A DNA stretch of 41,705 nt from Paludibacteraceae bacterium (GTDB lineage: Bacteria > Bacteroidota > Bacteroidia > Bacteroidales > Paludibacteraceae): assembly GCA_017384225.1 (NCBI GenBank), contig JAFNUD010000008.1, forward strand, positions 1 through 41,705, in the 5' to 3' direction. This document shows positions 31,375 through 39,786 of the stretch, piece after piece (position 1 is the stretch's first letter; each line of letters opens with the position of its first letter). A model generated the notes under the pieces. The model searched no databases. It saw nothing but the letters and a program-made list of their open reading frames with translations, and was not told where the DNA came from. The translations under genes and the position numbers were made by a program.

Positions 31375-33276
31375 ATGAAGCCCTCAATCCGAATAACTCT
31401 CCAACTATTAGCATTCGCTACGTTAGCTGCTCTATCTATTTATCTATCCCCCAAGTATAGCAACCCCTTCAAGTATCATTTTGAGATAGGTCAGCCTTGG
31501 GCTTACGGATTGGTAACAGCAGAATCGAATTTTGCTATATATAAAACTGAGGCTCAATTACAAGCTGAACGTCAAGAACTTCTGCGTGACTATACTCCAT
31601 GTTACATCGTGGATACGAATACTTTACAGAGTAATATCTATGTGCTTCCTCTCTCAGAAATAGAGCGTATTCATTTGTTGGGTTGTACTAAGGTGTCAGT
31701 CTTATATAATCGTATAGCAACACAAGTGCCTGTTTCTAATCTGCATACCCCAAAAGAAGCATACGAAATAACCCACAAAAACCTACTCCCAAATCTACAA
31801 TATGATTCGATTACATCGGAGAAATGGCGCGAAAATCTTCTATCTTCCATATCGCTTACTCAGGGGGCTGTACAAGCAGGAGAGAAGATCATAGATACTG
31901 GAGAAATAGTGACAGAGCATACGTATCAAATACTGGAATCTCTTCGCCGAACGATAGAAGAAAAGAATATCTCGCATCGTCAATCATTGACGTCTACGAT
32001 AGGAACTGGATTGTACATCGTCATACTTATTGTGATTTTTGCTCTTTATCTATTTACGTACCGTCGCAAATTGTTGGATAATCTGCGTAACATACTCTTC
32101 TTTGCTATTCTGATGTTTCTGATGATTGCGACAGCCTTTGTAATTTTGCAGTATGCATCAGTAAACTATATTTATCTAATTCCTTTTGCATGGGCACCAA
32201 TCATTGCACGTGTCTTCTATGATTCGCGTACAGCCATTTTTATGCATATTATAACTATACTCATTATCTCTGTAGCTGTCCCTGCTCCGTATTTATTTGT
32301 CTTACTACAGGTAATAACGGGAATTGTGGCAGTTATAAGTTTACGTGATATGACTCAGCGTGCGCAATTAGCACGAACGGCGTTATGGACATTCTTGACG
32401 TATTGTGTACTATATACTGCTATCACAATGCTAATGTCGGGTAGCCTAAAGGGTATAGAATATAACTATTATATCTATTTTGCAATTAATGCCGTATTGG
32501 TGATTTGTGCATATGGTTTGATTTTCCTCTTTGAACGAACTTTTGGACTTGTGAGTAGCATTACGCTGGTAGAACTTACTAATGTTAATTCCAATCTCAT
32601 GTTGGAGTTTGCCGAGAAAGCACCAGGTACATTTCAACACTCTCTGCAAGTGAGCAATTTGGCTACAGAGGCTGCTAAACGTATTGGAGCCAAAGTCTTG
32701 TTGGTGCGTACAGGTGCCTTGTATCATGATATAGGTAAGATGACCCATCCAGAATGTTTTATTGAAAATCAATCTGGAGTCAATCCTTTGCAATCCATGT
32801 CATACGAAGAAGCTGCAAAAGTAATTATTGAACATGTAACAGAAGGTGAACGCATCGCACGAAAACAACATTTACCAGAAGTTATTGTGCATTTTATTCG
32901 TTCGCATCATGGCACATCGGTGACTCGATATTTCTACAATTCTGCGGTGAATAGGGCATTATCCGAAGGGAAAACGGAGGCTGATGTTAATAAAGAATGC
33001 TATACGTATCCTGGTCCTAAACCATATAGCAAAGAGGCGGCTATCTTAATGATGGCAGATGCTATTGAGGCGCGCTCTCGTACGCTCAATGAACTAACCG
33101 AACAAAGCATTGCTATCATGGTAGATCAGATGATAGACACACAAGTAGCAGACGGACAATTCTCAGAAACAAAATTATCCTTCAAGGATTTAGAGGATAT
33201 CCGTGTTGTCTTTAAGCAAAAACTTATCGAAATCAACCACCATCGTATCACCTATCCAACCATAGAAGAAAAATAA
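31375..33276 (+). CDS. 7TM-HD membrane phosphohydrolase (PgpH-like, possible c-di-AMP phosphodiesterase)
   Basis: A 633-residue membrane protein. One N-terminal helix (about 8-24) leads to an extracytoplasmic domain (about 30-205, 7TMR-HDED-like). About seven hydrophobic helices follow (210-390), then a cytoplasmic HD domain with His422, the HDIGK motif (451-455), His487, His511-His512 and Asp562. This layout is that of PgpH, a cyclic-di-AMP phosphodiesterase in Listeria. The metal ligands are complete, so an active phosphohydrolase is likely, while the substrate is an inference. It lies between tadA and dus in the gldD operon. Confidence 0.88.
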   Translation: MKPSIRITLQLLAFATLAALSIYLSPKYSNPFKYHFEIGQPWAYGLVTAESNFAIYKTEAQLQAERQELLRDYTPCYIVDTNTLQSNIYVLPLSEIERIHLLGCTKVSVLYNRIATQVPVSNLHTPKEAYEITHKNLLPNLQYDSITSEKWRENLLSSISLTQGAVQAGEKIIDTGEIVTEHTYQILESLRRTIEEKNISHRQSLTSTIGTGLYIVILIVIFALYLFTYRRKLLDNLRNILFFAILMFLMIATAFVILQYASVNYIYLIPFAWAPIIARVFYDSRTAIFMHIITILIISVAVPAPYLFVLLQVITGIVAVISLRDMTQRAQLARTALWTFLTYCVLYTAITMLMSGSLKGIEYNYYIYFAINAVLVICAYGLIFLFERTFGLVSSITLVELTNVNSNLMLEFAEKAPGTFQHSLQVSNLATEAAKRIGAKVLLVRTGALYHDIGKMTHPECFIENQSGVNPLQSMSYEEAAKVIIEHVTEGERIARKQHLPEVIVHFIRSHHGTSVTRYFYNSAVNRALSEGKTEADVNKECYTYPGPKPYSKEAAILMMADAIEARSRTLNELTEQSIAIMVDQMIDTQVADGQFSETKLSFKDLEDIRVVFKQKLIEINHHRITYPTIEEK

Positions 33277-33304
33277 TTCTTTAAAATTAAGCGTGCGCAA
33301 GACA

Positions 33305-34312
33305 ATGGACAATACAAAAGATTTTATCTTACCATACTTGGAGCGGTCGTTACAAAAATCAAAATTGTACCTTGCTCCTATGGAAGATGTCACCGATCCT
33401 GCTTTTCGCTTGCTTTGCAAACGGTTTGGAGCGACGCGTGTCTATACTGAGTTTGTAAATGCCGATGCACTTGTACGTGATGTAGCCTCCACTACGCGTA
33501 AACTTCAGATTAGTGATGAAGAGCGCCCTGTAGCCATACAAATCTATGGTCGTGAACCCGAGAGTATGGCAGATGCGGCACGTATTGTAGAACAAGCAAG
33601 ACCCGATTATATTGATATAAATTTTGGTTGTCCAGTCAAGAAAGTAGCAGGTAAAGGAGCTGGTGCTGGGCTATTGAAAGATATTCCTAAGATGTTGGAT
33701 ATCACTCGTGCTGTTGTTAATGCAGTAAAAACGCCAGTGACAGTTAAAACGCGTCTTGGTTGGGATGATAATAATCGTATTATTACTGACATAGCAGAAC
33801 CATTACAGGATTGTGGTATTGCCGAACTTGCTATTCATGGTCGTACCCGCTCACAAATGTACCGAGGAGATGCTGATTGGTCGCTCATTCGAGAAGTAAA
33901 GAATAACCCCCGTATTCATATTCCTATCATTGGTAATGGCGATGTTACAACTCCAGAACAAGCCAAACGCTGTTTTGATGAATTTGGTGTAGATGCCATT
34001 ATGGTTGGTCGTGCCACTTTCGGATGCCCATGGATATTTGAAGATATGCAGTACTACCTTGCAACTGGCGAGTTGCTTCCTCCACGTAGCATGCAATGGT
34101 GTGTGGATATACTCAAGGAACATGTAGAACGTAGTATCGAGTGGATTGGCGATGAGCGCAAGGGGATTGTGCATAGCCGCCGACATTTCGCTGCTTCCCC
34201 TGCATTCAAGGGACTGTTCGATTTTCGTCAGACACGCATCGATCTTCTTCGTGCTGACACCAAAGCAGAAGTTTTCCAAATCATGGACGATATTGTAGCA
34301 ACATGGGGATAG
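33305..34312 (+). CDS. dus: tRNA-dihydrouridine synthase
   Basis: A 335-residue FMN enzyme that reduces uridines in tRNA. The N-terminal LAPMEDVTD is at 23-31, NFGCPVKKV with catalytic Cys109, TVKTRLGW with Lys148, and IHGRTR with His178. IGNGDV and VGRATFGCPWIF form the FMN phosphate site. The ATG at 33305 is chosen over a GTG four codons earlier. DusB-like overall, but I do not assign the subfamily. It is the last gene of the plus-strand operon. Confidence 0.93.
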   Translation: MDNTKDFILPYLERSLQKSKLYLAPMEDVTDPAFRLLCKRFGATRVYTEFVNADALVRDVASTTRKLQISDEERPVAIQIYGREPESMADAARIVEQARPDYIDINFGCPVKKVAGKGAGAGLLKDIPKMLDITRAVVNAVKTPVTVKTRLGWDDNNRIITDIAEPLQDCGIAELAIHGRTRSQMYRGDADWSLIREVKNNPRIHIPIIGNGDVTTPEQAKRCFDEFGVDAIMVGRATFGCPWIFEDMQYYLATGELLPPRSMQWCVDILKEHVERSIEWIGDERKGIVHSRRHFAASPAFKGLFDFRQTRIDLLRADTKAEVFQIMDDIVATWG

Positions 34313-34332
34313 AAAAGCTATCCCCATGTTTT
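34300..34332 (+). terminator. Terminator overlapping the dus stop codon
   Basis: AACATGGGGATAG (34300-34312) and CTATCCCCATGTT (34318-34330) form a perfect 13-bp stem that contains the dus stop codon. It is followed by only a short T-run (TTTTC). Confidence 0.8.
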
Positions 34333-34370
34333 CTCACATATATTAATACGAACTTAAAATTCTGCGATTG

Positions 34371-37300
34371 TTATTTTATTTCAATCCCAATTATATTATA
34401 GATTTTTTGATTGTGAAGAATAAATAACTGTCCATTACGAAGCAGTTTTTGGTAGCGTGTGCTTGGTGTATGTATCTCATGTTGTGCGGTAGGATCTTGG
34501 TTATATACACAACCATACATGTCATACTTTGGGTGATCAGTAGTGTAGAGGCAACTATCTTCGCGCCAAGCGCAGAGCATGACGGAAGTTTGTGTTTCGC
34601 TGCTATTAGTACCTCTACTTGGGGCGGCGTGAGCGTTGCTTGTTCGTGTGGCTGTATTGTGCACAATACCGTCGATAGAGCCCAAACCCGCTAACCATAC
34701 TTTTTGCAGGTGTTGCTGCTCAAGGTCACTACCTGTTTCCTCTGGGAAGACTACTTCTAACATCATGCGGCAAGCGCCATTCTCTAGGGTGTCTTTACCT
34801 GTTACAACATGGGTGTAGGTGGTTTCTTGTGGGTAGTTGTTGATACCCGCAAAGATTTCGATGGTGTCGCCAGGCTCCGCTGTGAAGTCATAGAGGACAT
34901 ACTCTACTCCATCACGGAGGAAGTACACACGGTTGTCTTCATCTTCGCCGAAATGCAATGCACCCACAAAAGATTTGGTGATAGCCGTATCTTTGGTAGA
35001 TTGGCGGGCGAGTTGGTAGAAGGTTTTACCCTTGGCAACGATGGAGTCATTCTCTAAGGTGTAACTAAAGGTCTCTGCACGCAGGATAGTTGGGGTACCG
35101 TCCATTTCTTTGGTTTCTACTTCTAACATATTCCATTGAGTAGGCGTAGGTCTGCCACCAATCTTGCCGTTCTTGGCATTGTCTTTGAGAGGTCCACGGT
35201 CATAATCGCATAGACACTCTGCACCAAGGCGTTCCATTTCGGCATAGTCCATTTGGTAGAGGAGTTTGTTGTTTTTGCTTACGCAGACGAGGTGTGTGCC
35301 AATGTGACATGGAACAACGACTTCTTGAATCAATCCGAAGAAATTGCCGTTGCGACGACCTCCATACATGCCAATAGCCTCTACATACTCCATACCATTG
35401 TTGAATGTCCATTTCTTGTATTCTTTACCATCAAGGATTGTGACAGAAGAAATATCTGTAACCACCAATGTATCATCAGAGTACATCGTTCCGTCGAAGT
35501 CTTTAATGTAAGCAGGTAGTGAGTCGCCGACTTCCAACGTGAAGTCATATAACACGATGTCTTTATTCAGACTTTGACTATAAAGAAATATCTTATTATC
35601 TTCTTCGCGTAGGAGATAACCATTGCAAAGGATATATGGTTTGTCATTCTCAAAGAATATGCTATCAAAAGTCTGCTTGTAGGTAAAATTAGCAGAATTA
35701 TCATCCTCTGTGTCTCCACAATATTCATTGCAAACCGTCCGCTGCAATCCAGGAAGAGTTAGGATATATTCCTTATTTTCTCCGCTATTGTATTCACAAC
35801 CGTATTCAGCATATTCTTCATATTCCGTTGTATATTCAGTATTGCCGTCTTTATATGCACATAACAAAGCAGTTTGATATTCTGAAAGTCCGCAATCCGC
35901 ACCTGTAATAAATCCACACAAATCGCCTACACCCTCTACCCATTTGGTGACACCAAAACAGGTAGGTCTTACATCACCAGAGAAATCAGGAAAAACACTA
36001 AGAGAAATTTCGGTACCAAATGGATAAATACCAGGATATCTTTCCACTTCATCAACTCGGATTGTATTTGTATGATGGCTATGATAATGGTTAATACCTG
36101 CGAATACGGTCAATTCATCACCTGGTTGTACATTAAAATCATATAGAAGATACTCTGTATTATCGTAGTAAATATATACTTTACTATCTTCTGTAAAGCG
36201 AACTGCGGCTACATATTCTGGTTCAGGAATAGTAAAAGGATAAACACCTTCAGGTACTTTGGTTGTTTGACGAGTAACGGCTGTATAGGTATAATTATTA
36301 ATGATTGTATCTTGTGCAAGATAGTAACGCCAAGTTTCAAAATCTTCTTCAGTGGTGTACTTAATCGTGCGGTATTTTAGATCCAATACGTTCCATGTGT
36401 CGCACCATTGGGATTTGTAGGAAGTTTCTACTTCGCACAAGCACTCCGTGCCAAGGCGTTCCATTTCGGCGTCGTCCATCATGTAGAGGAGTTTGTTGTT
36501 CTTGCTTACGCAGACGAGGTGTTCACCTTGCAAGCTTGTAGGGACATCCCTATTTGCAATCAATTGGAAGAAATCGCCTGACCATTGTCTATTACCAAAA
36601 CTACCTATGCCTTCTACATACTCCATTCCGTTGTTAAAGGTCCATTTCTTGTATTCTTTGCCGTCCAATAGGGTGATAGCGGAAACATCGGTAACAATCA
36701 GCGTATCTGCTGGGAGTATATTACCCTCTAAATCTTTGTGGTAATCTACTATACACCATATCTCCATATCACGATCTGCAATCCAATCATCTTCTGCAAA
36801 GAAGTCAATATACAGCATAGGCAATGAATCTCCTACTTGCAGATTAAAGTCATATAATACAAGATCTTTATTCAAAGAACGACTATAAATCAATATCTTA
36901 TTATCTTTTTCACGCAGCAAAAATGGCGAATAATAGATGTATGGGGCACCTGTTTCCGTTCTAGTTGTTAGGTTGGTAAATTGTTCAATTCGCGTTTTAT
37001 TGTCGGCTTGTTCACAATATTCACGGCAAATTGTTCGTTGCAATCCAGATAATGTTGGGAAAAGGTCGTCGCTGATTACACCTGCGTTATAGTCGCAACC
37101 AAAACGCTCATAAAATGAATCTGTATATTTCAATTCATCGCCTTGGTAGGCGCAGAGGAGCGCAAAGGTACCTCCGCCTGGAAGAGGAGTACTAATTAAA
37201 AATCCATTAGGTGATCCAACGCCTTCTAGCCATGTTATTTCTTCATCAGATACTCCTATATGACCATCGCTATCTACCACACGTAGAGGATGTAACATTA

Positions 37301-38543
37301 TGGTACGAAGATTGGTTTCTGGATCTGTTTGCACATCATATACAACACATTGCTCTGTAGTATAGGAATGGATTCCTGAGAATACTTCCAATGTATCGCC
37401 TGCTTTTGCAGAGAAGTCATACGCCAAATACTCTCCTGTTGGTAAATCTTCGCTATATGGGTCATGGTCATCAAAATATTCATGGTACACATACACTTTC
37501 CTATCGTCGGTAAAGCGTACATAGGTTCCTGAGATAAATTTAGAATATGTATAATCACCAATGACGGTATCTTTACCTAGTCGATATTTAGAGGTGCGTG
37601 CTGTTTCATCAAAGCGCATACCATCAAACCACATGACATTCCATTTGTTGCACCATTGAGATTTGTAGTCTGTAGTAGGTTCAATTGGCAATATCTGACC
37701 AAAGTCTTTCCATTGGTCTGCATTTTTATATGCCTCAACAGACTCGGCAGGGACATAAATTGTAGGATTGTTGTATATGGGATTCGAACCGAAAAATGTA
37801 TTGCTGCTAATCGTTGGTGGTTCTATGGCATAACAAATGATTGTATTAAGACTAAGACAATCTGCAAAAGCCCAATCGCTAATTTCTATTAGGGTTGCGG
37901 ACAATGTGATTGAAGATAGCAAAATAGAGTTGTTGAATGCAGATCGTCCTATCTTTGTTGTACCAGTTGGAATCGTGATACTTTCTAATGCAGAATTATA
38001 AAAAGCATTATCCCCTATTTCAGCAACGGAATTAGGAATAATAGTCGTTTTGCAACCTGCAATCAAGGTGTTAGGCGTAAAGTATGGATTTTGAGATGTT
38101 GTGATAATAGCATTGCAGTTCTCGCGACTATCATAGTAAGGATTTTCACTATCAACCACCACGGTTTTTAGATTTGGGCACCCTGCTAATGCATTTTTAT
38201 TAATAATATCTATCGTTTTAGGAATAGTAATGGACTCTACGACAGAACTTGCTTCGTTGGTAAAAACTACAGAACCCATTCCAAATGTTGTTACATGAAA
38301 TCCTCGATCTCCATAGGAAACGTATTTAGGAATAACTACATCTTTTTTGCAATCGGCAATTTCAATTAAACTAACATACCCTTCCCCATCGTCTGGAGTA
38401 TTTACGCTAATAATCTTATAACCAAAGCCGTCAATGTGGAAATCATTCACATATTCAAATTCATACGCGAAAGATGCTACACTAGCCGTGATGGCGAGGG
38501 TGAGAGCAAGGAGTTTGCTGCGGAGGGAGTTGATTGTTTTCAT
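34371..38543 (-). CDS. Giant BspA-like leucine-rich surface protein with ABABA repeats
   Basis: About 1390 residues, starting at the ATG at 38543 (MKTINSLRSKLL; another ATG lies four codons upstream) with a signal peptide to about ASFA (26). Residues about 65-285 are BspA-type leucine-rich repeats (units such as ESITIPKTIDIINKNALAGC) with a VPAESVEAYKNADQW cap. Then come five modules of two alternating kinds. The A kind begins YKSQWCNKWNV, carries LAYDFSAKAGDTLEVFSGI and ends in an FGCDYN form. The B kind begins GLQRTICREYC, carries DGKEYKKWTFNNGMEYVE and ends ERLGTECLC. The tail NGQLFILHNQKIYNIIGIEI resembles a T9SS-type sorting end. Probably a cell-surface protein; the ligand is unknown. 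Confidence 0.85.
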   Translation of the reverse strand: MKTINSLRSKLLALTLAITASVASFAYEFEYVNDFHIDGFGYKIISVNTPDDGEGYVSLIEIADCKKDVVIPKYVSYGDRGFHVTTFGMGSVVFTNEASSVVESITIPKTIDIINKNALAGCPNLKTVVVDSENPYYDSRENCNAIITTSQNPYFTPNTLIAGCKTTIIPNSVAEIGDNAFYNSALESITIPTGTTKIGRSAFNNSILLSSITLSATLIEISDWAFADCLSLNTIICYAIEPPTISSNTFFGSNPIYNNPTIYVPAESVEAYKNADQWKDFGQILPIEPTTDYKSQWCNKWNVMWFDGMRFDETARTSKYRLGKDTVIGDYTYSKFISGTYVRFTDDRKVYVYHEYFDDHDPYSEDLPTGEYLAYDFSAKAGDTLEVFSGIHSYTTEQCVVYDVQTDPETNLRTIMLHPLRVVDSDGHIGVSDEEITWLEGVGSPNGFLISTPLPGGGTFALLCAYQGDELKYTDSFYERFGCDYNAGVISDDLFPTLSGLQRTICREYCEQADNKTRIEQFTNLTTRTETGAPYIYYSPFLLREKDNKILIYSRSLNKDLVLYDFNLQVGDSLPMLYIDFFAEDDWIADRDMEIWCIVDYHKDLEGNILPADTLIVTDVSAITLLDGKEYKKWTFNNGMEYVEGIGSFGNRQWSGDFFQLIANRDVPTSLQGEHLVCVSKNNKLLYMMDDAEMERLGTECLCEVETSYKSQWCDTWNVLDLKYRTIKYTTEEDFETWRYYLAQDTIINNYTYTAVTRQTTKVPEGVYPFTIPEPEYVAAVRFTEDSKVYIYYDNTEYLLYDFNVQPGDELTVFAGINHYHSHHTNTIRVDEVERYPGIYPFGTEISLSVFPDFSGDVRPTCFGVTKWVEGVGDLCGFITGADCGLSEYQTALLCAYKDGNTEYTTEYEEYAEYGCEYNSGENKEYILTLPGLQRTVCNEYCGDTEDDNSANFTYKQTFDSIFFENDKPYILCNGYLLREEDNKIFLYSQSLNKDIVLYDFTLEVGDSLPAYIKDFDGTMYSDDTLVVTDISSVTILDGKEYKKWTFNNGMEYVEAIGMYGGRRNGNFFGLIQEVVVPCHIGTHLVCVSKNNKLLYQMDYAEMERLGAECLCDYDRGPLKDNAKNGKIGGRPTPTQWNMLEVETKEMDGTPTILRAETFSYTLENDSIVAKGKTFYQLARQSTKDTAITKSFVGALHFGEDEDNRVYFLRDGVEYVLYDFTAEPGDTIEIFAGINNYPQETTYTHVVTGKDTLENGACRMMLEVVFPEETGSDLEQQHLQKVWLAGLGSIDGIVHNTATRTSNAHAAPSRGTNSSETQTSVMLCAWREDSCLYTTDHPKYDMYGCVYNQDPTAQHEIHTPSTRYQKLLRNGQLFILHNQKIYNIIGIEIK
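35205..35753 (-). repeat. BspA-like gene, second B module (B2)
   Basis: This encodes a module closely similar to B1 at 36426-37052. The DNA is also similar, for example CCAAGGCGTTCCATTTCGGC and CTTACGCAGACGAGGTGT are shared exactly, which points to recent duplication or gene conversion. Confidence 0.85.
36426..37052 (-). repeat. BspA-like gene, first B module (B1)
   Basis: The counterpart of B2. Both copies encode LDGKEYKKWTFNNGMEYVE and VCVSKNNKLLY without change, while the stretches between diverge in length. Confidence 0.85.
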
Positions 38544-38582
38544 ATCGTTATGCATTTTAGTTTCTTATGGTGTTCCTATAGT

Positions 38583-38637
38583 TATCTATCGTGTATCTAA
38601 CGTATATCTATCGTATATGTACCGTATATCTACCGTA
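38583..38637. repeat. Five tandem 11-bp units in the leader of the BspA-like gene
   Basis: Five contiguous units on the plus strand: TATCTATCGTG, TATCTAACGTA, TATCTATCGTA, TATGTACCGTA and TATCTACCGTA, 55 bp in all. They lie between the promoter (38732-38763) and the start codon, so they would be transcribed in the leader. Confidence 0.9.
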
Positions 38638-38731
38638 ATTGACAGCGGAGAGACAGCGGCTTAGCGGTGTGTTATGTTCGAGTTATATAGTTTGTAGCTG
38701 GTTATTTCTGCCGTAAAGATTATTTCTAGTG

Positions 38732-38763
38732 CAAAGGTAGTACATTTTGACAATATATGCAAT
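38732..38763 (-). promoter_or_regulatory. Promoter of the BspA-like gene
   Basis: On the minus strand ATTG (38760-38763), 20 nt, then TACCTTTG (38732-38739), with the TTGCATAT extension. The leader would be about 180 nt, the longest in the window. Confidence 0.86.
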
Positions 38764-38870
38764 AGGCAAAAGCAATTGTACAGACCGCAAAAATGTATAG
38801 CACTTATATTCTGATAGTTATAATTGAAATGTACAGTTTTTTGATTGTAGAACAAATAATGTTTAGAGCT

Positions 38871-39653
38871 TTATTTTTTAATCAAATAATACATTGCAGT
38901 TGTATAAAAGTCCGACAAATATGGAATTTGAAGGTATTGGGGTATTATACGAGGACGCAAACTGAATTTTATCTCATAGTTGGGATTGATGAAATAATGC
39001 GTATGTTTTAATATTTGGTATTGCTCTTTGTGTAATATACTTTCGAAGCGGGAAAGACTAATACCTGTGGCTTTGATGTCTAAAAGGGCCTTGATTGTGG
39101 AAGCACTTTCTCCGCCCAATTGTAATGCCTTTTTATATAAACGATTAGGCAGCAAATGCAGCCAAGGGGTATGCGACAGCCACTTGTTGCGACATATCTG
39201 TTGGTGTCCGCCGAAGGGATTGCACCATACGGGAAAGCCGAAGAAAACAACCGATTCGCTATGCATAAAACATTTGAGTTGGTGCATAAATAGTTCTTGA
39301 TTTGGTAAATGTTCTATCACATCTCTAAGTATAATCAAGTCAAAATTGCCTATTTCATTAGGTGATACCTTATAAATATCGTTCGCTATAAGACGAAGAT
39401 TTTTGTTTAGTGAGTGGTTGGCAAAAAATGCTTTGGCCTTTTCTAACTGTGCAACATCTATATCTATCCCGACACAATGGCATCCTACATCTAAGAATGG
39501 CTTTAGGTTACCTCCTTCGCCACAACCTATCTCTAGAACACGGAGATTGGATTTAATACATAGCACTTGTTCGATATACGGAATAACATATTTTTGGGTA
39601 CATTCCGTTTGCTCTCGAAAGTAAATCTCTCTGTTTTTGTGTCGTATTTGCAT
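38871..39653 (-). CDS. Class I SAM-dependent methyltransferase
   Basis: A 260-residue protein with motif I VLEIGCGEGGN (about 39-49), the acidic end of strand 2 in VGIDIDVAQLEKA, and LIILRDVIEHLPN as the post-II/motif IV region. This is the Methyltransf_11/23 pattern. The C-terminal half (GFPVWCNPFGGHQQIC onward) resembles small-molecule or glycan-associated methyltransferases, but the substrate is unknown. By eye it is more AT-rich than the regulator gene upstream, so a separate origin is possible. It has its own promoter. Confidence 0.85.
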   Translation of the reverse strand: MQIRHKNREIYFREQTECTQKYVIPYIEQVLCIKSNLRVLEIGCGEGGNLKPFLDVGCHCVGIDIDVAQLEKAKAFFANHSLNKNLRLIANDIYKVSPNEIGNFDLIILRDVIEHLPNQELFMHQLKCFMHSESVVFFGFPVWCNPFGGHQQICRNKWLSHTPWLHLLPNRLYKKALQLGGESASTIKALLDIKATGISLSRFESILHKEQYQILKHTHYFINPNYEIKFSLRPRIIPQYLQIPYLSDFYTTAMYYLIKK

Positions 39654-39677
39654 TGTTGCAGTGTGTTAAATTCACTG

Positions 39678-39709
39678 CAAAATTACAGCAATTCTTCTAC
39701 CTCAGCAAT
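39678..39709 (-). promoter_or_regulatory. Methyltransferase gene promoter
   Basis: On the minus strand ATTG (39706-39709), 20 nt, then TAATTTTG (39678-39685), 24 nt before the ATG. It lacks the CATAT extension but keeps TTGC. Confidence 0.8.
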
Positions 39710-39786
39710 AGTAAAAGGTAGTTGTACTGTTTCCTAAAATAAATGTGGTTCATTATCAATTACCTATCTCTTAAAATGTACAGTTT

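Noticed and set aside
34485..37664. Repeats in the BspA-like gene considered as a CRISPR-like or mobile array
   Set aside because: The units are long, in frame and coding, with no short spacers; they are protein modules.
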